Below, piece after piece: positions 9,223 to 18,154 of a DNA stretch of 64,000 nt. Both the position numbers and the translations under genes were made by a program. Position 1 is the first letter of the stretch, and the number at the start of each line of letters is the position of its first letter. The notes under the pieces were generated by a model that saw nothing but the letters and a program-made list of their open reading frames with translations, searched no databases and had not been told where the DNA came from. Source of the DNA: an uncultured Collinsella sp. (GTDB lineage: Bacteria > Actinomycetota > Coriobacteriia > Coriobacteriales > Coriobacteriaceae); NCBI GenBank assembly GCA_900757505.1, contig CAAEOE010000013.1, forward strand, positions 54,552-118,551, given 5' to 3'.

Positions 9223-9292
9223 CCCCGGCCTTTCCTTTCCCTATCGCTCACGCGCTTCGCGAGGGTCGCGCTAGGCAAAGGAAAGGCCGGGG
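9223..9292 (+). terminator. Perfect 16-bp inverted repeat after transaldolase
   Basis: CCCCGGCCTTTCCTTT (9223-9238) pairs perfectly with AAAGGAAAGGCCGGGG (9277-9292). It has no T-run, so it may act as an RNA 3' end or may mark the edge of the decayed DNA that follows. Confidence 0.55.
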
Positions 9293-9359
9293 CTGCCGAC
9301 ACGAACCCGTCGGTAGGTCCTGAGCTGAATCGCTACCTTTATTCCGATGGGGGTCGGCA

Positions 9360-9551
9360 GTGCTACCCCGCCAACTGTCTCGGGCAGTAATGGGGCTGGG
9401 CTCGGATGGCAACGCCGCGTGCCACTGGCGGCTTCGTTCGCCGGATGACGATTCGTGTTACGCGGCCGGCGTCACCTCGGACGGCGGCGTGGGCTCCGAC
9501 GGCATCGCGTGGACAACGCGGTTCCGCATTATGGATCAACCTGTAATCTAA
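9360..9551 (+). pseudogene. Remnant of a DGR variable (target) protein C-terminus
   Basis: The open frame contains HWRLRSPDDDSCYAAG, then VTSDGGVGSDG. This is the layout of the C-type-lectin/FGE-like (DUF6273) C-terminus that diversity-generating retroelements mutate: a W-LRSP block, a run of variable codons, then a fixed GVRPALWINL end. The fixed end is present but in another frame: 9526-9546 reads ALWINL-stop, so a small deletion near 9515-9525 has broken the gene. Most variable-position codons end in C or T (GAT, GAC, GAT, TGT, TAC, GGC, ACC, TCC, ATC), as expected if adenines of AAC/AAT codons in a template were mutated. The upstream part of the gene is not recognisable. The family call is from remembered motif patterns, with no search. 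Confidence 0.5.
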
Positions 9552-9601
9552 TGATCTTCTAATCCATATCTATCAAGTATCGAAAACGATCCGGCCCCGA
9601 G

Positions 9602-9910
9602 TTGGCAGTCATAGCCAGGGCAAAGGACCCTGCCGGCTATGTGTTCGGGGCGACGCGCAAGTCGCCCAAGACCCTTCGATTATCCTTTGTTCCGCGCATG
9701 CAAGATCTCATGCTTGACGTGGTTGAACAGCTCTACCGGGCAAACGAGGTCTTTGCGGCTCGTGCCCATAAGTGTCCCACCAACAGAAATCGAGATATTC
9801 GGCCTCAGAGTGCCGTCAAGATTGCCAATATGGCTGAAAAACGTCCCGTACCGCACCTCTGCGGGTGCAGATATGGGACGTTTGTGGAATATCTGATGCC
9901 TATTTGTTGA
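9602..9910 (+). pseudogene. Truncated Avd-like four-helix-bundle protein (DGR accessory) remnant
   Basis: The frame from TTG 9602 reads AVIARAKDPAGYVFGATRKSPKT, then RLSFVPRMQDLMLDVVEQLYRANEVF. This closely follows the four-helix-bundle (Avd / 23S rRNA intervening-sequence protein) pattern of an AKxLAxYVF helix, a KSPKxxRF turn and a MQxxxLDVxExLYRANxVF helix. Similarity fades after about residue 77 (9832), where intact relatives continue for a further 40-50 residues. There is no good ribosome-binding site and no ATG. It lies 50 bases after the broken variable-protein frame, which is the usual target-avd order of a DGR. No reverse transcriptase or template repeat was seen before tex, so the element is decayed. 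Confidence 0.5.
9838..9883. terminator. Hairpin at the end of the decayed region
   Basis: AAACGTCCC (9839-9847) pairs with GGGACGTTT (9875-9883), with an inner stem CGCACC/GGGTGCG. It could terminate transcription from either side. Confidence 0.5.
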
Positions 9911-10034
9911 GCTTGCACTTTGAAGAAGTGTTATCGCGGCCCAGCGAGGCCGAATACCTCAATAATTGCAGGTGATGATTAGCGGAAACGGCGTCTCGCA
10001 CTTCGGGATATCGCCAAATCGTTTTAGAAGGAGA

Positions 10035-10066
10035 GGCGCTCGGCGGAATGGGGCCCGCCGAGCGCC
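10035..10066 (-). terminator. Terminator hairpin of tex
   Basis: GGCGCTCGGCGG (10035-10046) pairs with CCGCCGAGCGCC (10055-10066), ten bases beyond the tex stop codon on the minus strand. The T-run is weak. Confidence 0.7.
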
Positions 10067-10075
10067 TGCAGCGGC

Positions 10076-12223
10076 TTATTTGCCCCGCACCATGGTGAGG
10101 GAGATCTTTTTGCGGTCGCGATCGACCTTTTCTACCCATACCTTCACCGTGTCGCCGACGCGCACCACGTCGCTGGGGTGCTTGACGAAGCGGCTGGCCA
10201 GCTTGGAGATGTGCACGAGGCCGTCCTGGTGCACGCCCACGTCGACGAAGGCGCCAAAGTCGACGACGTTGCGCACCGTGCCCTTGAGCTCCATGCCGGG
10301 CTCCAGGTCGTCAATAGAAAGTGCCGAGCGGCTAAAGACCACCTCGGGCGCGTCGTCGCGCGGGTCGCGACCGGGCTTCTTGAGCTTGTTGACAATGTCG
10401 ATGAGCGTCAGGGTGCCACAGTCCAGGTCGCTTGCCAGCGCCGAGATGCTGCCCAGGCGGCGCTCGATGTCGGGCACGCCACCGCGGCTGAGCTCGCTGG
10501 CTTTAACGCCTGCGCGCTCTAGGACGGACGTGGCCACCTCGTAGCTCTCGGGGTGGACGCTTGTCGCGTCGAGCGGGTTCTTGCCGCCGCTGATGCGCAG
10601 GAAGCCCGCGGCGTTGAGGTATGCCTTGGGTCCCAGCTTGGGGACCTTCTTGAGCTGGCGGCGATCGGTAAAGGCGCCGTTTTCCTCGCGGTATGCCACG
10701 ATGTTCTTGGCCACGCTCGGCGTAATGCCCGACACGTAGCCCAGCAGGCTCGCGCTCGCGGTGTTGACGTCGACGCCCACGCGGTTGACGACGTCTTCCA
10801 CCACGTGGCCCAGGGTGCGCGAGAGTTCGGCCTGGTCAAGGTCGTGCTGGTACTGGCCCACGCCGATGGACTGGGGCGGAATCTTGACGAGCTCTGCCAG
10901 CGGGTCTTGCAGACGGCGGCCCAGGCTCATGGCGCCACGCACGGTGACGTCCAGGTCGGGATACTCTTGGCTCGCGAGCTCGGAGGCCGAGTACACCGAC
11001 GCGCCGGCTTCGTTGACGATGGTGTAGCGAAGGCTGGGCGCCTGCTCGGCAATGAACTCCGAGACGACTTCCTCGGTCTCGCGGCTGGCGGTGCCGTTGC
11101 CGATGACGATGGTGTTGACGCCGTCCTTTTTGACGAGGCGGGCGAGCTCGCGCTTGGTGCCAGCGACGTCGTGGCGCGGCTTGGTGGGGTAGACCACGCC
11201 GTGGTCGAGCAGCTTGCCGGTCTCGTCCATGACGGCGACCTTGCAGCCGGTGCGGTAGCCCGGGTCGAGCGCGAGCACGCGGGCACCGTGCACGGGGCGT
11301 GCCGAGAGCAGGCCCTCGAGATTCTTGGCAAAGACGTTGATGGCCTCGGTCTGAGCGCGGACGGTGAGTTTGGCGCGGGCCTCGCGCTCCAGCGAGGGGG
11401 CCATGAGACGCTTGTAACCGTCGGCGATAGCGGCGTCAAAGACGGGCGCGAACACGCCCTGGCGACGGGGCCAGCGGCTGCCGAGGCGCGCCGTGGCGGC
11501 AGCGCCGTCGACGTTCACGCGCACGCGGAGTTTGCCCTCGCGCTCACCGCGGTCGATAGCCAGCACGCGGTGGTTGGGAATACGGCGCAGCGGCTCGTCA
11601 AAGTTGTAGTAGGGCTCGTAGGGGGTCTTCTCGGCGGGGTCGGTTGCCTCGACGACGATGTCGGCGGTGTTTTGCGTAAAGGCGCGCAGTTCGGCGACGT
11701 TCTCGGGGTCCTCGGCTACCGTCTCGGCCACGATGTCAGCGGCGCCAGCGAGCGCCTTCTCGGGCGTGTCGAAGCCGGCCTCCTCGTTGACGTATGCCGC
11801 GGCGGCGTCGAGCGCGCTGCCCTTGGCCGAGGCCTGCATGATGACCATGTTGGCAAGCGGCTCCAGACCTGCCTCGCGGGCCTTCTGCGCGCGGGTCATG
11901 CGCTTTTTACGGTAGGGCTTGTAGAGGTCTTCGACGCGCTGGAGCTGTGTGGCCTCGCGAATCTGCTGCTCGAGCTCGGGCGTGAGTTTGCCCTGGGCGT
12001 CGATGAGCAGGATGACGTCCTCTTTACGCTGTTCAAGATTGCGCAGGTAGGACAGGCGCTCGTCGAGCGCGCGCAGGGCAACGTCGTCCATGCCGCCCGT
12101 TGCTTCCTTGCGGTAGCGCGAGATAAAGGGGATGGTGTTGCCCTCGTCGATGAGCTTGACGGCTGCCTCGACGTTGGCGGCCTTAAGGTTGAGCTCGCGG
12201 GCGAGCTGGGCGATAAGATCCAT
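10076..12223 (-). CDS. tex: Tex-family RNA-binding transcription accessory protein
   Basis: A 715-aa cytoplasmic nucleic-acid-binding protein. Domain order matches Tex: N-terminal helical region (LARELNLKAANVEAAVKLIDEGNTIPFISRYRKEATGG split over residues 7-45), YqgF-like RNase H fold (VLALDPGYRTGCKVAV, about residue 320), helix-hairpin-helix pair (about 480-560, VGVDVNTASASLLGYVSG) and a C-terminal S1 domain (about 635-710, GMELKGTVRNVVDFGAFVDVG). The ATG at 12223 follows AGGAAG at normal spacing; an extended frame upstream lacks a binding site. It sits alone between decayed DNA and the Gfo/Idh operon. Family members affect transcription fidelity and stress responses. Confidence 0.95.
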   Translation of the reverse strand: MDLIAQLARELNLKAANVEAAVKLIDEGNTIPFISRYRKEATGGMDDVALRALDERLSYLRNLEQRKEDVILLIDAQGKLTPELEQQIREATQLQRVEDLYKPYRKKRMTRAQKAREAGLEPLANMVIMQASAKGSALDAAAAYVNEEAGFDTPEKALAGAADIVAETVAEDPENVAELRAFTQNTADIVVEATDPAEKTPYEPYYNFDEPLRRIPNHRVLAIDRGEREGKLRVRVNVDGAAATARLGSRWPRRQGVFAPVFDAAIADGYKRLMAPSLEREARAKLTVRAQTEAINVFAKNLEGLLSARPVHGARVLALDPGYRTGCKVAVMDETGKLLDHGVVYPTKPRHDVAGTKRELARLVKKDGVNTIVIGNGTASRETEEVVSEFIAEQAPSLRYTIVNEAGASVYSASELASQEYPDLDVTVRGAMSLGRRLQDPLAELVKIPPQSIGVGQYQHDLDQAELSRTLGHVVEDVVNRVGVDVNTASASLLGYVSGITPSVAKNIVAYREENGAFTDRRQLKKVPKLGPKAYLNAAGFLRISGGKNPLDATSVHPESYEVATSVLERAGVKASELSRGGVPDIERRLGSISALASDLDCGTLTLIDIVNKLKKPGRDPRDDAPEVVFSRSALSIDDLEPGMELKGTVRNVVDFGAFVDVGVHQDGLVHISKLASRFVKHPSDVVRVGDTVKVWVEKVDRDRKKISLTMVRGK

Positions 12224-12405
12224 GGAACTTCCTGTCTGTGAGTACGTTACAGGTGCATGAGCCACCCAGTCTACCACCCGCCCGCGCCGCGGCTGCAAAG
12301 AAAGCCCCGCGGGCAGGAGGCTGCTCGCGGGGCAAAGAAGAGGGGCTTGTTGGTGGCGGACCGAAGGGTTCGCATGGGGCTTCTGCCGCGGTCTGCCCTA
12401 AGGCG

Positions 12406-13446
12406 TTACAGCTCGACGAGCTGGCCGGTTTCGGCGGCCTCTTTGATGGCGTTGAGAAGCGTGAGCGTCTTGACGTTATCGGCGGGGGTCACGACGGGCT
12501 CGACCTCGCGGCGGACAACCTTCACAAAGTGCTTGAGCTGCATCTTGTGCGGCAGCGCCGGGTCCACGGCCGGGATCTCCATCTGCAGCGGCTTGTGCCA
12601 GTTAGAGGCGCCGTCGTAGGAGAACTGGTGCAGGCGGGGCAGCGAAAGGGCGCCCTTGGTGCCGCCGATAAAGTAAGCGTCAGCGTCGAAGGGACGGTAC
12701 TGCGGGTCCTCGCGAGCGGTCGCCTCCCAGTTCCAGGGGCTGGCGGTGGCGTCGGAAATGGTCATGCTCGCGAGCGCGCCGTCGGCAAAGCGGACGTTGA
12801 CCACGGCGGAGTCCTCGGTCTCAAAACCGCGGGCGGCGCTGGACTGCATGCCCTGGACGGCGACGGGATCGCCCAGCAGGTAGCGGAGCAGGTCGACGTC
12901 GTGCACCAGGTTGACCAGGATCGGGCCGGCACCCTTCTTGCGGCGCCACTCGACATCGAAGTACTCGTCGTTCTTATAGATCATGTAGTGGAAACTCGAC
13001 ACGGTGAGCTTGCCCAACTCGCCGGACTCGATGATCTCCTTGGCCTTGTTCACAAACGGGTTGTGGCGACGGTGCTGACCCACGAGCACGGGCACGCCGG
13101 CGGTCTCGGCCTCGGCGGCGAAGGCCTGGGCATCCTCGAGATCGTTGGAGATTGGCTTTTCGACCAGCGGCACGATGTTGCGCTTGATGGCCTCGCGGGC
13201 AACGCCCAGGTGCAGGTCGTTGGGGGTGGCGATGATGACGGCCTCGGGCTTGACCTCGTCCATCATCTGGGCGGGATCGGTAAAGAACGGCACGCCGGCG
13301 GCCTCGGCCGTGGCGCGGGCGCCCTCAAAGGCGTCGGCGATGGCGACGAGTTCGGCCTCGGGCTCCTCGGTGACAAAGCGGATGTGGTTGCGGCCCATGG
13401 CGCCGGCGCCGATAACGGCAATGCGGGCGGGGTTGAGCTCAGACAT
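12406..13446 (-). CDS. Gfo/Idh/MocA-family NAD(P)-dependent oxidoreductase
   Basis: A 346-aa cytoplasmic dehydrogenase. The Rossmann motif is IAVIGAGAMGRNH (residues 9-21), followed by the family's EKPISNDLEDAQ motif with the conserved Lys, then a C-terminal alpha/beta substrate domain with HDVDLLRYLLGDP holding the usual catalytic Asp/His positions. Substrates in this family are usually inositols or other sugars and sugar acids, and none can be assigned here. It is the last gene of a three-gene minus-strand operon (SDR, MFS, Gfo/Idh) divergent from a LysR regulator, which suggests uptake and stepwise oxidation of one polyol or sugar acid. The start at 13446 has AAGGAG five bases upstream. 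Confidence 0.92.
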   Translation of the reverse strand: MSELNPARIAVIGAGAMGRNHIRFVTEEPEAELVAIADAFEGARATAEAAGVPFFTDPAQMMDEVKPEAVIIATPNDLHLGVAREAIKRNIVPLVEKPISNDLEDAQAFAAEAETAGVPVLVGQHRRHNPFVNKAKEIIESGELGKLTVSSFHYMIYKNDEYFDVEWRRKKGAGPILVNLVHDVDLLRYLLGDPVAVQGMQSSAARGFETEDSAVVNVRFADGALASMTISDATASPWNWEATAREDPQYRPFDADAYFIGGTKGALSLPRLHQFSYDGASNWHKPLQMEIPAVDPALPHKMQLKHFVKVVRREVEPVVTPADNVKTLTLLNAIKEAAETGQLVEL

Positions 13447-13473
13447 TTCGACTCCTTAATGCTGGTGGCTTGG

Positions 13474-13505
13474 AATGTGACAAAAGGGCTGCCCCTTTGT
13501 CGCAT
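13474..13505. repeat. 31-bp GTGACAAAGGG palindrome, variant copy
   Basis: AATGTGACAAAAGGGCTG followed by CCCCTTTGTCGCAT is an imperfect copy of the palindrome found exactly at 24471, 26019, 29522 and 35469. It lies between two genes of one operon. Confidence 0.7.
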
Positions 13506-13513
13506 CGGTAAAA

Positions 13514-14770
13514 CTAGGCGGACTTCTTCTTGCTGTCGGAGACCATCATGTAGACGGTGAGCACGACGGCGATGGCGGCGATTACGATGGCGCCGTAGAA
13601 GGACTGCTGGTAGGCGGCGCTGCCGGCCTCGGCGTGATACAGCACAGCGGTGATGGGCTGGCTGATCCAGGTGGAAGCGGCATAGCCCAAGAACATGATG
13701 CCGTAGTTGACGCCGATGTTGCTGGTACCAAAGGCGCCACCGGTGAGCGGCGGGTAGATGACGAGCAGGGCGCCAAAGCTAAAGCCGAGCAGGGCGAGCG
13801 CAACAAAGAACATGCTCTGCGTAAAGCTCATCGACATGATGACGAGCGCGACGATGGTGACGACAAGGCTGATGAGCAGCGACTTGTAGGCGCCGAGCTT
13901 GTCGATGATCTGGCCGAAGGACAGGCGGCCGACCAGGTTGGCGCAGGTGTTGACGGAGACGACCACGCCGCCGAGGGCGACGGCCGCAGCGCTCGTGGGG
14001 TCGGCGAAGAGCTGGACGGCGGCGATGGAGGCAACCTTGCCCACGAGCAGGGTGCCCGCGGTGGCGGCAAAGGCGAAGGTGACGATGAGGACCCAGAAGC
14101 GCGGGGTCTTGACCATCTCGCCCGGGGTGAGGTCGCCGAAGGTGCCGGCGTGCGCGCCGCCCTTGGGGGCCTCGAAGCCCTCGGGCAGCCAACCGGCCTC
14201 GGGGGCCTTCAGGAACAGGGCGGAGGCGGCGATCATCACAAAGAAGATGACGCCGAGTGCCTTAAGGGCGCCAAAGATGCCCAGGCTCGGGATGAGCAGC
14301 GAGGCGAGCACCGGGGACAGCACGGCGGGACCGGCGGTCGAAGCGGCCAGGGTGATGCCGGAGGCGAGGCCCTTCTTGTCGATGAACCACTTTTGGCCGG
14401 TGGTGAGCGCGGGGTTGTAACCCAGGCCGTTGCCGATGGCGGCGACGAGCGAGAACCACAGGTAGAACTGCCACGGCTCGGTGACGGTGCCGGACATGAA
14501 CCAGCCCAGGCCGTAGCACGCGGCGGCGGCGATCACGACGTTGCGCGGGCCGATCTTATCGGAGATGCGGCCGGCGAAGATGCCCGTCACGGCCATGATG
14601 GTCTGAAAGACCGGGAAGGCCCAGGTAAGAGCGCTGGACCACTCGGGGTAGACGGCGAGCAGGTTCTTGCTCACGACGGAATACAGCGCGATGGAGCTGA
14701 TGAAGAACATGGTGACGCACGCGGCGGAAAGCACGACGGCGCGACCCTTGTTGGAGTTGGTGGAAGCCAT
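13514..14770 (-). CDS. MFS transporter, OFA (oxalate/formate antiporter-like) family
   Basis: A 418-aa major-facilitator membrane protein with twelve predicted helices. The opening helices (VVLSAACVTMFFISSIALYSVVS), the loop motif GRISDKIGPRN (residues 62-72) and GNGLGYNPALTTGQKWF (about 112-128) are typical of the OFA subfamily of carboxylate antiporters. A cytoplasmic loop near residue 195 separates the halves. It lies between the SDR and Gfo/Idh genes, so it probably imports, or exchanges, the compound these dehydrogenases oxidise. The binding site AAAGAG upstream of ATG 14770 is modest. Substrate is unknown. Confidence 0.9.
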   Translation of the reverse strand: MASTNSNKGRAVVLSAACVTMFFISSIALYSVVSKNLLAVYPEWSSALTWAFPVFQTIMAVTGIFAGRISDKIGPRNVVIAAAACYGLGWFMSGTVTEPWQFYLWFSLVAAIGNGLGYNPALTTGQKWFIDKKGLASGITLAASTAGPAVLSPVLASLLIPSLGIFGALKALGVIFFVMIAASALFLKAPEAGWLPEGFEAPKGGAHAGTFGDLTPGEMVKTPRFWVLIVTFAFAATAGTLLVGKVASIAAVQLFADPTSAAAVALGGVVVSVNTCANLVGRLSFGQIIDKLGAYKSLLISLVVTIVALVIMSMSFTQSMFFVALALLGFSFGALLVIYPPLTGGAFGTSNIGVNYGIMFLGYAASTWISQPITAVLYHAEAGSAAYQQSFYGAIVIAAIAVVLTVYMMVSDSKKKSA

Positions 14771-14836
14771 TGGACTCTTTCTAATCGATACGGGGGAGGA
14801 ACAGGCGTGTCCGCGGGTCCTCCCTGTCGGGCTGCT

Positions 14837-15718
14837 TTACTGGTCAGTCGGCTTTGCGACGCCGGACTCGTCGGACCAAAGCTCGACACCCTTGTTCTTA
14901 AGGTAGTTGTCGGCAAAGGCGCGGCGGCCGCCGGGCTTGGCGGTGAGGTCGCCCATCATGTTGGAGAAGCCGCCATCGACCTTGATGGCGTCGCCGGTGG
15001 TAAAGTCCGAGCGCTTGGACGCCAGGAACATGACGGCGTTGGCGATATCGCTGACCTCGCCGATGCGGCGCGTGGCGATGAGGCGGCTGCGGCTCTTCTC
15101 GACCTCGGGGTCGGCGTAAAAGCTCGCCGACATGGGGGTCTTAACAAAGCAGGGCTCGACGCAGTTGGAGCGCACGCCGTAAGGGCCCCACTCGGCTGCC
15201 AGCATCTTGGACATCATGTTGACGCCGGCCTTGGTGGAGCTGTACACGCCCGAGAACGTCTCGGGGGAGTGGCTGGCGACGGTCGAGATGTGCACCAGGC
15301 GGCCCTGGCCGGCCTTGATCATCTCGCGACCAAAGCGCTGCGAGGTGATGAAGTAGCCGGTGAGGTTGACGTTGAGTACCTGCTCCCAGTCGCTCAGCGG
15401 CAGGTCCTCCATAGCGGCGAAGCGCAGGATGCCGGCGGTGTTGACGAGGACGTCGACGCGGCCGAAGTTGGCGATGGTGGCGTCGACGGCGGCCTGAACC
15501 TCGGCCTCGTCGGTGGCGTTCATCTTGTAACCCTCGGCGTGGATGCCAAACTCGGCGGCGAGGTCGGCAGCTGCGGCCTTGACCTTTTCCTCGTCCAGAT
15601 CGAGCAGGACGACGTTGGCGCCGTTGCGGGCGAACTCGCGGCAAATCTCGACGCCCATGCCGCCGAGTGCGCCGGTCACGGCGCAGACATCGCCCTCGAG
15701 CTTAAGCCAATTGCTCAT
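14837..15718 (-). CDS. SDR-family NAD(P)-dependent oxidoreductase
   Basis: A 293-aa classical short-chain dehydrogenase. The cofactor motif is TGALGGMGVEI (residues 15-25), with acidic LDLDEE after strand 2 favouring NAD. NTAGILRF stands for the NNAG motif. The catalytic Ser is in HISTVASHSP, and Tyr and Lys in YSSTKAGVN. A C-terminal extension after the usual end (VDGGFSN) adds about 35 residues. ATG 15718 has GGGAAG upstream. It is the promoter-proximal gene of the SDR-MFS-Gfo/Idh operon and faces a LysR gene, so the operon is probably controlled from the shared 230-bp gap. Confidence 0.93.
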   Translation of the reverse strand: MSNWLKLEGDVCAVTGALGGMGVEICREFARNGANVVLLDLDEEKVKAAAADLAAEFGIHAEGYKMNATDEAEVQAAVDATIANFGRVDVLVNTAGILRFAAMEDLPLSDWEQVLNVNLTGYFITSQRFGREMIKAGQGRLVHISTVASHSPETFSGVYSSTKAGVNMMSKMLAAEWGPYGVRSNCVEPCFVKTPMSASFYADPEVEKSRSRLIATRRIGEVSDIANAVMFLASKRSDFTTGDAIKVDGGFSNMMGDLTAKPGGRRAFADNYLKNKGVELWSDESGVAKPTDQ

Positions 15719-15861
15719 AGGAACTTCCCTTCTTGTGCCTCCCAGTGGGTCGCTCCCATTAACCGACCCACGTGGTTTTCGCTGGTTATCGTATGCTTAG
15801 CGTTCGTGCAGGTGAATTGCATATTTGTTAGAATGTCGTTAACCGTAGGTTTACACTGTGC

Positions 15862-15884
15862 ATTGAGGTTTGTTCTCAATTGAG
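15862..15884. promoter_or_regulatory. Candidate LysR operator
   Basis: ATTGAG (15862-15867), seven bases, CTCAAT (15875-15880), extended by a second palindrome CTCAATTGAG (15875-15884). It lies in the AT-rich gap between the divergent SDR operon and the LysR gene, where LysR-type regulators usually bind. Confidence 0.4.
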
Positions 15885-15951
15885 CGTGTGACCTGCGAAA
15901 ACGACCCCCTGCGGCGCTGTGGGCCCGCGCGTGCGAAAACGGGAGATTGAC

Positions 15952-16830
15952 GTGTACGATCGACGACTTGACGCTATTTCGGCCGCCGCGGAGCTGGGAA
16001 GTTTCTCGCGTGCCGCGGCAAAGCTGCGCGTGTCGACCCCGGCGCTCGTCAAACAGGTGTCGGGGTTCGAGGCCGAGTTTGGCATCACGTTGTTCGAGCG
16101 CTCGCACTCGGGCGTCAAGGTGACGCCGGCGGGCGCGCTGTTGGTGGACGACGCGCGCTCGATCATGCGCCAATCCGAGGATGCGTTGCGCCGCGCCCGG
16201 CGAGCGGCGGGCGATGGCGGTGCGGTGCGCCTGGGCGTATCGATGATGTGCCCGGGGCGCCACACGCTGTCGATGTGGTCGGGCATCCACGATCTGGAAC
16301 CGTCGCTGCGATTTGAGATCGTGCCGGTAAGCGATCTCTACGACGAGCGCGAGACCGTCATGCGCAGCTTGGGCCGCGAGGTCGATGTGGTGCAATCGAG
16401 TTTTTCAACCCCACGCTGGGGTGATGCCTGCCAAAAGCTCCGCATTGTCAACGTGCCGTTTTATATCGACCTGCCGCGCACGAGCCCGCTGGCACGCAAG
16501 AACCGTATTTCGATCGCCGACTTGGAGGGTATGCGTCTGCGCGTACTGCGCCACGGCAACGACGCCATGGACAGCCTGCGCATTGACCTTTTGGCCGACG
16601 GCGGCGTGGACGTGATCGACGTGGATAGCTTCGACTTTGCGCTCTTTAACGAAGCCGAGGAAAAGGGCGACGCGGTGCTCACCTGCGGCGCATGGTCGGG
16701 TGTGCACCCGGCCTTTGTGGGCGTGCCGTTCCTATGCGGCCGCGAGGTGCCGGTCTTCTTGCACTACCCGCTCGAGCCCACCCTCCAAGTCCAAAAATTC
16801 GTCAACGCCATGGCCCAACTCCTCAACTAG
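15952..16830 (+). CDS. LysR-type transcriptional regulator
   Basis: A 292-aa DNA-binding regulator. The N-terminal winged helix-turn-helix (residues 1-60) reads LDAISAAAELGSFSRAAAKL, then VSTPALVKQVSGFEAEFG and LFERSHSGVKVTPAG, the LysR signature. The rest is a periplasmic-binding-protein-like effector domain. The GTG at 15952 follows GGGAG (15941-15945) and gives the usual family N-terminus; the upstream in-frame ATG-less extension is poorer. It is divergent from the SDR-MFS-Gfo/Idh operon, its likely target. The effector is unknown, probably the operon's substrate. Confidence 0.9.
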   Translation: MYDRRLDAISAAAELGSFSRAAAKLRVSTPALVKQVSGFEAEFGITLFERSHSGVKVTPAGALLVDDARSIMRQSEDALRRARRAAGDGGAVRLGVSMMCPGRHTLSMWSGIHDLEPSLRFEIVPVSDLYDERETVMRSLGREVDVVQSSFSTPRWGDACQKLRIVNVPFYIDLPRTSPLARKNRISIADLEGMRLRVLRHGNDAMDSLRIDLLADGGVDVIDVDSFDFALFNEAEEKGDAVLTCGAWSGVHPAFVGVPFLCGREVPVFLHYPLEPTLQVQKFVNAMAQLLN

Positions 16831-16873
16831 TTCATTTGGGACGGGGCTTTTTTGACTACCCTTTGCTACGGGT

Positions 16874-17965
16874 TTAGCGATCCTCGCGTTGCGGCCCGGC
16901 CGCCTCGGCTGTCTTTACGCGGTTCTTATCGACGTACATGTTCTTGTCGGCCTGGGAAAAGAGTTCGCGCATGGTAGGCGGCTCGTCAAAATCGCTGGAA
17001 AGCGCATAGCCCACCGCGTAGCTGATGGGCATATCGGGGTGGACTTCGGAATACTCGTTCACGTTCGCGCGAATCCGAGCGAGACAAGATTCCACAGCGG
17101 CTCGGTCGGCATCCCGCAGTACTGCGATAAACTCATCGCCGCCGTCGCGACCCACAAAGCAGGTCTCGGACGCCACGCACCCCAGCTGCTGGGCAAAAGA
17201 ACGGATGTATTCGTCGCCCTTCTCGTGGCCGAAGTTGTTATTGACCGTATGCAGATTGTTAAGGTCGAAGACGCACACCGCAACGGGCGCCTCCGCGGAG
17301 ACAGGCCGCTCCTGCCCCAAGATCTCCTCGCACTTGTTCTTGTTGGGCAGTCCCGTGGCTTCGTCGAGATAGACTTTGCTCTGCAGCTCGCGGTTGAGCG
17401 CGGCAGTGCGCACCGCGCGAACAAGTTCGACCGCAAAGGTCGCCACCAAGCCCACGATGTCGATGATCACCAAGCCCTCGAGATAGTTGAGCGCCGACGC
17501 CTTCTCCTGAGAGTAGTCCTCTGCGAGTCGTGTGGCATCGTCACAAATACCAAAGAACTCCTCGCTCATCGCGATGATATCGGTGTTCTCGTAGCCGACT
17601 TCGCGCACACGGGCAATCTCGGCGCAAAGCTCATCAAAATAATTTGCAAGCTCGGTCATCTTTGCCTGATACTCGTCGTCGTCGAGACGGACGAGGTTGA
17701 GGTCGTCACTTCCGTAACGCAAACCGTTGATGTATGAATCCACGGCTTTGAGCAGGTCATCTTGAGGCAGGCCCGCGTCCTCGAGCTTAACGATTCGCTG
17801 CGTGGTACCGCGCACCAGACCGGCGTAGTTGACCACGCGCGCCGTGCCCTGGATATCGGAGACGAGCAGCATAACATTAATGGAGAAGAAGATGAGAACT
17901 GCCGTGAGCACCATCATGAGCAGGCGCACCGCCTGGCTGGCCTTCTTGGCGACAGAAGTATTCAC
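16874..17965 (-). CDS. Membrane-bound GGDEF diguanylate cyclase
   Basis: A 363-aa inner-membrane protein. A first membrane helix (about 13-35) and a second (about 170-192, IIDIVGLVATFAVELV) flank an extracytoplasmic region of about 130 residues that is largely helical. The cytoplasmic GGDEF domain (about 205-355) has the intact catalytic loop GRDGGDEFIAVL and the upstream DLNNLHTVNNNFGHEKGDE. No RxxD inhibitory site precedes the loop. It is expected to make cyclic di-GMP in response to an external signal. The start is GTG 17965 after GAGAGAG. It is convergent with the LysR gene and has no clear operon partner. Confidence 0.9.
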   Translation of the reverse strand: MNTSVAKKASQAVRLLMMVLTAVLIFFSINVMLLVSDIQGTARVVNYAGLVRGTTQRIVKLEDAGLPQDDLLKAVDSYINGLRYGSDDLNLVRLDDDEYQAKMTELANYFDELCAEIARVREVGYENTDIIAMSEEFFGICDDATRLAEDYSQEKASALNYLEGLVIIDIVGLVATFAVELVRAVRTAALNRELQSKVYLDEATGLPNKNKCEEILGQERPVSAEAPVAVCVFDLNNLHTVNNNFGHEKGDEYIRSFAQQLGCVASETCFVGRDGGDEFIAVLRDADRAAVESCLARIRANVNEYSEVHPDMPISYAVGYALSSDFDEPPTMRELFSQADKNMYVDKNRVKTAEAAGPQREDR

Positions 17966-18154
17966 AAGTTCACTCTCTCAAATGGCAAAAGCGCAGGTGG
18001 CACCCAGCGTGCTGAAATTCACGTGAGGTCAACTCTACCATATGGGCCAACAGCCTCAAACTGTAGCAGACGCTCGTCCAAATTGGCGTGACGTTTGTCT
18101 TGTTGTTCTTGACCTGGCCGCGCTATCGAACATGTTTCTGGTCTTGGATCACCA

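Noticed and set aside
9350..9470. Cobalamin riboswitch
   Set aside because: CCCGCCAACTGT and GCCACTGGCGGCTTCGTTCG look similar to riboswitch core text, but there is no B12-box end and no cobalamin-related gene follows. The same bases read better as the LRSP end of a DGR target protein.
10553..12241. 562-aa plus-strand open frame opposite tex
   Set aside because: Exact antisense of tex with low-complexity Gly/Val/Asp text. Similar long shadows at 4667-6673, 37808-40336 and 54474-56510 were dismissed for the same reason.
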